This document shows positions 7,364 to 11,079 of a DNA stretch of 11,079 nucleotides, piece after piece. The stretch's first letter is position 1. Every line of letters starts with the position of its first letter. The stretch lies in assembly GCA_031282485.1 (NCBI GenBank), contig JAITDQ010000153.1:1-11079 (forward strand), given 5' to 3'. Source of the stretch: Tannerella sp. (GTDB lineage: Bacteria; Bacteroidota; Bacteroidia; Bacteroidales; Tannerellaceae). The notes under the pieces were generated by a model that did not search any database, had not been told where the DNA came from, and worked only from the letters and a program-made list of their open reading frames with translations. Made by a program: the position numbers and the translations under genes.

Positions 7364-8622
7364 GACACCTGAATAACATCAAACTGATTTCGTCCATCGC
7401 ATTTATCCAGCTACGGGCGAAGAAGACTCAAACGATTGTCGCCACTGCAGGGGTTGCCTTCGGGATTACCGTTTTTATCTTCCTGCTGAGTTGCGTCAAA
7501 GGAGTAAACGAATACATCTCCGAACTGTCGCTGGAACAGTGCCCTGACATACGCCTGTTCCGCGAAGTGCGGATGACCGGAGGAACGGTTTTGGATAAAG
7601 TATATGCGGACGACCACAATATCGTGCATCATCCGAAGCCTGAAAATGTTCCGCTCAATCTCAAAGACGGTATGCGGACGATTGAAGAACTTCGCCGTAA
7701 TCCGTTGATAAAAGCCGTTTCGGGAAGTGTGAAATCCCCTGTCTTCTATCACTTCGGTTCATCCAAAATCGGCGGAGAGATAACAGGTATCCATTATGAA
7801 GATGAGAACAGCCTGTTGAATTTGGACGCAAAATTTACCGGCGGCAGTTCCAAGGAATTATCCATTCTGCCTGGCAGCGTAATCATGGGAAAAGGGCTGG
7901 CCGAAAGACTGAACCTGAAACCGGGCGATAAGATACCGGTTACAGACGATAACGGACACCGTTTTATTTTCAACCTGTCGGGAATCGTCAGGACAGGCGT
8001 TCCCGAAAAGGATAAAACAATCTGCTATGCAGGCATGGAGACTGTACAGAACATCCTGAATGTGCCGTCATCATACATTACGGATATAAATATCAAACTG
8101 TACGACCGGACATTTGCCCCCGAAATGGCGGCGGAACTGGGAAAGCGGTATGCCTGCGAAAATTCCGATTGCCTGAAAGACAATCCCTTTCTGTTTGAAG
8201 GTGAAAAACTGCAAAATACGGTATTCCGGTGTATTGCCGCAGGCATCCTGCTGGTGGCGGGTTTTGGAATTTTCAACATCCTGAACATGATGATTTACGA
8301 AAAGATGAAAGACATTTCCATTATCAAGGCAATGGGATTCACGGACAGCGACGTATGTCTGATATTCATGATACAATCCCTAGCAATCGGCATCGTGGGC
8401 GCTGTCGCAGGGCTGGTGTCGGGTTATTTCCTTTCGTGGCTAATGACATTCGTGCCTTTTGAAAGCGATGTTTTTGTTTCGATGAAAAATCTGCCGATGT
8501 GCTTTGATGCGATATACTATATACTTGGCCTGTGCTTCGGGCTGCTGACCACAGCTTTGGCGGGATACCTGCCTTCGCGCAAGGCCGCCCGTTTAGACCC
8601 AATCACCATATTAAGAGGATAG
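7360..8622 (+). CDS. ABC transporter permease, MacB/LolC (FtsX-like) family
   Basis: This is a 420-residue permease of the type VII ABC superfamily (MacB_PCD plus FtsX domains), which typically uses mechanotransmission to drive periplasmic substrates outward rather than transporting across the inner membrane. TM1 is at about 25-46. A large periplasmic domain (about 47-286) contains GSVIMGKGLAERLNLKPGDKIPV, the usual MacB-PCD signature region. Three C-terminal helices follow (about 287-310, 333-363 and 384-406). The ending PSRKAARLDPITILRG is diagnostic for the family, and YEKMKDISIIKAMGF is the coupling region that contacts the ATPase. The protein has no fused ATPase; that subunit is encoded 3 bases downstream. 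It overlaps the adaptor gene by 4 bases (ATGA). Only one permease gene is present, so the transporter is presumably a homodimer. Confidence 0.93.
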   Translation: MRHLNNIKLISSIAFIQLRAKKTQTIVATAGVAFGITVFIFLLSCVKGVNEYISELSLEQCPDIRLFREVRMTGGTVLDKVYADDHNIVHHPKPENVPLNLKDGMRTIEELRRNPLIKAVSGSVKSPVFYHFGSSKIGGEITGIHYEDENSLLNLDAKFTGGSSKELSILPGSVIMGKGLAERLNLKPGDKIPVTDDNGHRFIFNLSGIVRTGVPEKDKTICYAGMETVQNILNVPSSYITDINIKLYDRTFAPEMAAELGKRYACENSDCLKDNPFLFEGEKLQNTVFRCIAAGILLVAGFGIFNILNMMIYEKMKDISIIKAMGFTDSDVCLIFMIQSLAIGIVGAVAGLVSGYFLSWLMTFVPFESDVFVSMKNLPMCFDAIYYILGLCFGLLTTALAGYLPSRKAARLDPITILRG

Positions 8623-8625
8623 AAT

Positions 8626-9300
8626 ATGAATATTCTGGAAGTGAACCGCCTGAACAAATACTTCCGTGAACCGGCAAAGTTCCATGTATTGAAAAACCTG
8701 AATTTCGAGGTTCGGAAAGGAGTACTGACATCTATTACGGGAAAATCGGGAAGCGGGAAATCGACTTTATTATATCTGCTTTCCACAATGGACACCGATT
8801 TTGAAGGCAGCATCCGAATCAGTGGCGAAGAACTGAACGGACGGGATAACCAATGGCTGGCCGGTTTCCGTAACCGCCACATCGGTTTTGTTTTTCAGTT
8901 TCATTACCTGCTACCCGAATTTTCCGTACTTCAAAACGTAATGCTTCCCGCATTGAAACTTGCACTGCACACCAAAGAAGAAACGGAACACCGTGCGATG
9001 ACGCTGCTCAATCTTTTGGGCGTTGCCAACCAGTCCAACAAACGCGCATCCCTACTTTCGGGCGGACAGCAGCAGCGCGTAGCAATCGCGCGGGCATTGA
9101 TAAACGAACCGTCCATCGTCATCGGCGACGAACCGACGGGCAACCTGGATACGCGCAACACCGCAATCGTCATCGAGTTATTCAGGGAACTGTGCCGCGA
9201 AAAAGGCCAAACCATGCTGATGGTTACGCACGATAAAGATTTCGCCCGACATTCCGACCATGTGATTCATTTAGTTGACGGGGAAATTTCAAGGGAATAA
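8626..9300 (+). CDS. ABC transporter ATP-binding protein, MacB/LolD type
   Basis: This 224-residue ATPase powers the neighbouring permease. All motifs are intact: Walker A GKSGSGKST (39-47), Q-loop Q91 in FVFQFHYLLPEFSVLQNVMLP (the LolD/MacB-type segment), signature LSGGQQQRVAIARAL (from 144), Walker B IVIGDEPTGNLD (164-175, with catalytic E169), and H-loop H202 in MVTHD. The length is typical for a stand-alone LolD/MacB-type subunit. It begins 3 bases after the permease stop and is the last clearly functional gene of the export operon. An RteC-like ORF follows 11 bases downstream. Confidence 0.95.
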   Translation: MNILEVNRLNKYFREPAKFHVLKNLNFEVRKGVLTSITGKSGSGKSTLLYLLSTMDTDFEGSIRISGEELNGRDNQWLAGFRNRHIGFVFQFHYLLPEFSVLQNVMLPALKLALHTKEETEHRAMTLLNLLGVANQSNKRASLLSGGQQQRVAIARALINEPSIVIGDEPTGNLDTRNTAIVIELFRELCREKGQTMLMVTHDKDFARHSDHVIHLVDGEISRE

Positions 9301-9311
9301 GATAATACTTT

Positions 9312-9644
9312 ATGAAGACATGTTACAAACAACTATCCGAATCCATACGGACAGAATTTAATTCGGATGCCGTAATATTTCTATTAAAAAACCTCGCCAT
9401 GATTGAGTTTTTCAGGAAATGTCTTTCGGATTTGAGAGTCTTTTCCCCTGCCAAAGAATTTGCCGGTATTCAGGATGAAATTTCCTTTTTCAAAGAAATA
9501 AACCCCAAAATATTAAGACTGTTGCTGTATTTCAACAAATACGAAACCGTGAATATTCCGACAGGTATTATCTGCAAGTTATCTCGCCGCTTTAAACATA
9601 TCGTACTTTTTTGCGATGTCGATAAAATAGTCCTGGACACATGA
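9312..9644 (+). CDS. Small ORF resembling the N-terminal part of RteC
   Basis: This is a 110-residue ORF starting 11 bases after the ABC ATPase gene. The stretch from about residue 45 (FSPAKEFAGIQDEISFFKEI, then NPKILRLLLYFNKY) follows the pattern of the RteC N-terminal half, in which an E-E-I-x-F-F-K-x-x-K-P segment is followed by a hydrophobic L-I-Y-Y/F helix. That comparison is from memory. After about residue 84 the resemblance fades and the ORF ends at TGA 9642-9644. RteC proteins are usually well over 200 residues, so this is about a third of one. It may be the 5' remnant of the same rteC whose C-terminal half lies at 9750-10356, or a separate short gene. RteC regulates excision and transfer in CTnDOT-type elements. 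Whether this fragment does anything is unknown. It could be co-transcribed with the efflux operon. Confidence 0.5.
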   Translation: MKTCYKQLSESIRTEFNSDAVIFLLKNLAMIEFFRKCLSDLRVFSPAKEFAGIQDEISFFKEINPKILRLLLYFNKYETVNIPTGIICKLSRRFKHIVLFCDVDKIVLDT

Positions 9645-9749
9645 ACAACAGTTGTCAGGCTTGGGCGTTAAGCGCCATGTTTTACTTCTGCAAAACTAAT
9701 AAACGCCCTGTCGCCTTCCGTGTGTTTGTAAATATTAACATATATAAAG

Positions 9750-10356
9750 ATGAAAAGATTTATTTCTACGAAGCTATCCCTCGCATTGCAGGGGTCTTCA
9801 CAAAAGGGCATCGACAGGGATGCCAAAGTATTGAAAAGCGGCTACGATGAATTTGTCGAGTCCGTATTTCAGGGCAGAACGTCCTTTACCGATAAGGCGG
9901 CATACCATGACGCGCTTGTATATACCCGCGTTGAACTTGCGACCCTGCCGGAAGTATTGGGAAAAAAATGTGGCGGTTTATCTGCGTAAAGCCATTAATC
10001 TCATTGATGCGCAAATCGCATGGGTGGAAAAACAACTGCTGGTGGAACAGAACGCCATGCTTTGCCCGGAGGAAAAGAAACTGCCGCCGTTGAAATGGAC
10101 GGGCAGCATTGTCGAATGGGTAGAGTTGATATACGCCCTCTACCTTGTAAAGCGTATCAACGACGGCAAAATCTCCCTCAAAAACCTGTTCCTGCAGATG
10201 GGCGAAATGTTCGACTTTGAAGTAAAGGAATATGCCAACTACTTCATGAACATCAAAAACCGGCAGGACGAAAACCGGACGAAATTCACAGATTCGATGG
10301 GCGATGCCCTGCTTGAAAGAATGACCGAAGCAGACCGGAAGCTATCCCGGAAATAG
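9750..10356 (+). pseudogene. rteC: RteC-family regulator, C-terminal region, frameshifted at an A7 run
   Basis: The 3' portion (frame of 9961-10356) matches the RteC C-terminal domain, which has the conserved LKWTGS, then a ELIYAL-type helix, an NDGK/N-N-G turn, and an R-T-x-F-x-D-x-M ending. Here these read LKWTGSIVEWVELIYALYLV, RINDGKISLK and NRTKFTDSMGDALLERM. Upstream, the frame beginning at ATG 9750 (MKRFISTKLSLALQG) runs into the same protein through PEVLGKK and then stops at 9989. Removing one A from the A7 run at 9962-9968 joins PEVLGK to NVAVYLRKAINLID and restores an open frame of about 201 residues. AT-rich sequence just before 9750 makes it a plausible start. Together with the RteC N-terminal-like ORF at 9312-9644 this may be a decayed full-length rteC. 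Alternatives are a sequencing error or slippage at the A run. It sits at the boundary between cargo and the core of the element. Confidence 0.65.
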
Positions 10357-10365
10357 AGGGAATCA

Positions 10366-10393
10366 CCGGCGTTACCCTGCGTTTCCGGCGTTT
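10366..10393 (+). repeat. Short direct repeats upstream of the AlbA_2 gene promoter
   Basis: CCGGCGTT occurs at 10366-10373 and 10385-10392 (19-base period), and a related GCGTTT lies between them at 10379-10384. This gives three GCGTT cores at 10369, 10379 and 10388, about one helical turn apart. The array ends 7 bases before the -33 TTTG of the downstream promoter, a position suited to a regulator. No binding protein can be named. Confidence 0.4.
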
Positions 10394-10400
10394 AAGTTTT

Positions 10401-10432
10401 TTTGGCAGTTTGCTGAGAAAAGCCTACCTTTG
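10401..10432 (+). promoter_or_regulatory. Near-consensus Bacteroidetes promoter for the AlbA_2-domain gene
   Basis: TTTG at 10401-10404 (within a run of seven T) is followed after 20 bases by TACCTTTG at 10425-10432, matching TTTG / TAnnTTTG fully. The start codon at 10458 lies 25 bases downstream of the -7 element, giving a short leader. It is the best promoter match in the window. Confidence 0.7.
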
Positions 10433-10457
10433 CGGCTCAAAAGGAAACCATTTTGGT

Positions 10458-11079
10458 ATGACGATAAAGGAAATAAAACGACTTCGCGAAACGGAGGACA
10501 AGGTAGAATTTAAGGAGGCTAAAACGCAATATGCTTACAATTCGGGCAGGAAAAATGGTTTCCGCATTAGCCAATGAAGGCGGCGGTTACATTGTTTTGG
10601 GCGTTAGAGAATCGGCGCCTCACGAAATTTGCGGCTCGTCAGCTTTTGAAGGGCAGAAAGGCAAATTGGAACAGGACATTTATCGTGATTTGAAAATAAG
10701 AATCAGAACGCAAACGCTGTATGAAGGAGTAAATCGAGTATTAGTTATTGAAATTCCGTCCCGGCCGATTGGCAAAGTGCTGTATTTCGACGATGTTCCG
10801 CTTATGCGCGTAGGCGAAAGTTTGACACGAATGTCAGATGAAATGTATCTTTCTATCATTCAAGAACAGGAACCTGATTTTTCTGCCACAATATGTGAGG
10901 GCTTGACTTTTGAGGACTTGGATATGGAAACCATGACTGTAATGAAAGAACGCTATGCAACCAAACAGGAAAATCCTGCATTCAGGACTTTGCCTGACTT
11001 GCAAGCGCTTACCGATTTGGAACTAATCGAAAACGGCAAATTAAATTATGCAGCCCTGCTTTTACTCGGAACTCGTAAA
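10458..11079 (+). pseudogene. AlbA_2/Schlafen-type putative ATP- or nucleic-acid-binding protein, frameshifted and cut by window end
   Basis: The frame from ATG 10458 reads MTIKEIKRLRETEDKVEFK and on to SGRKNGFRISQ, then stops at TGA 10575-10577. ETEDKVEFKEAK is the typical opening of an AlbA_2 (divergent AAA-4) domain. The adjacent +1 frame continues the same domain from 10555: MVSALANEGGGYIVLGV is the family's conserved A-N-x-x-G-G core, followed by EGQKGKLEQDIYRDLKIRIR, VLVIEIPSRPIGKVLYFDDV and PLMRVGESLTRMSDE, and it stays open to the window end. Dropping one A from the A5 run at 10551-10555 joins the halves. Relatives I recall carry a few extra residues (an LGYV-like stretch) at this point, so a small out-of-frame deletion is also possible. 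Proteins of this family are often transcription-associated or defence-associated accessory genes. The function of this one is unknown. It has its own promoter directly upstream. Confidence 0.75.

Noticed and set aside
9658..9690. Weak promoter-like pair (TTGG, then TACTTCTG) and GGCG/CGCC mini-hairpin before the rteC C-terminal part
   Set aside because: Both promoter elements carry mismatches and the stem has only 4 pairs, so it was not called a feature.
9641..9850. 69-codon ORF overlapping the RteC-like ORF stop as ATGA
   Set aside because: The overlap looks like coupling, but the protein shows no recognisable domain and most of its second half lies out of frame over the better-supported 9750 reading.
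1..11079. Search for CRISPR arrays, tRNA or rRNA genes, insertion-sequence ends and integrase genes
   Set aside because: No repeat-spacer pattern, clover-leaf sequence, transposase motifs or integrase motifs were seen by eye on either strand.

Overview
The window looks like part of a CTnDOT-type integrative conjugative element from a Bacteroidales genome (Bacteroides, Parabacteroides or a relative). The signs are the 3' end of a MobC/TraG-type coupling protein at the left edge, RteC-family sequence at the right, promoters fitting the Bacteroidetes TTTG / TAnnTTTG pattern, start codons preceded by A-rich rather than Shine-Dalgarno sequence, and Bacteroidetes protein families throughout. Between the mobilization end and the rteC region lies a cargo block. 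In CTnDOT, tetQ-rteA-rteB occupies the comparable interval.

Layout, left to right. (1) 3-686, plus strand: C-terminal part of the coupling ATPase, closed by a hairpin terminator at 719-750. (2) 802-3839, minus strand, in transcription order: an AAA ATPase of the AAA_14/DUF4143 type, a LytS-like sensor histidine kinase and a LytTR response regulator, with gaps of only 11-12 bases. (3) A 198-base divergent intergenic region with a 10-base perfect direct repeat at a 21-base period, directly upstream of a weak Bacteroidetes-type promoter. (4) 4038-9300, plus strand, tightly packed: an outer-membrane beta-barrel protein, a TolC-family outer-membrane channel, a lipoprotein membrane-fusion protein, a MacB/LolC-like ABC permease and its ATPase. 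Together these form a tripartite ABC export system with an additional outer-membrane protein. (5) 9312-10356: RteC-family sequence, broken into an N-terminal-like ORF and a C-terminal part with a single-base frameshift at an A7 run. (6) 10458 to the right edge: an AlbA_2/Schlafen-type ATP-binding protein gene, also frameshifted at an A run, behind a near-consensus promoter.

The most attractive reading is a self-contained inducible efflux module carried by the conjugative element. The kinase would sense an envelope or peptide-like signal. The LytTR regulator would bind the 21-base-period direct repeat next to the -33 element and activate the weak promoter. The five-gene operon would then build an inner-to-outer-membrane exporter. 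The substrate cannot be read from sequence; an antimicrobial peptide, bacteriocin or toxic lipid-like compound is inference only. The right flank appears decayed, or contains homopolymer sequencing errors: two consecutive genes each carry what looks like one extra base in an A tract.
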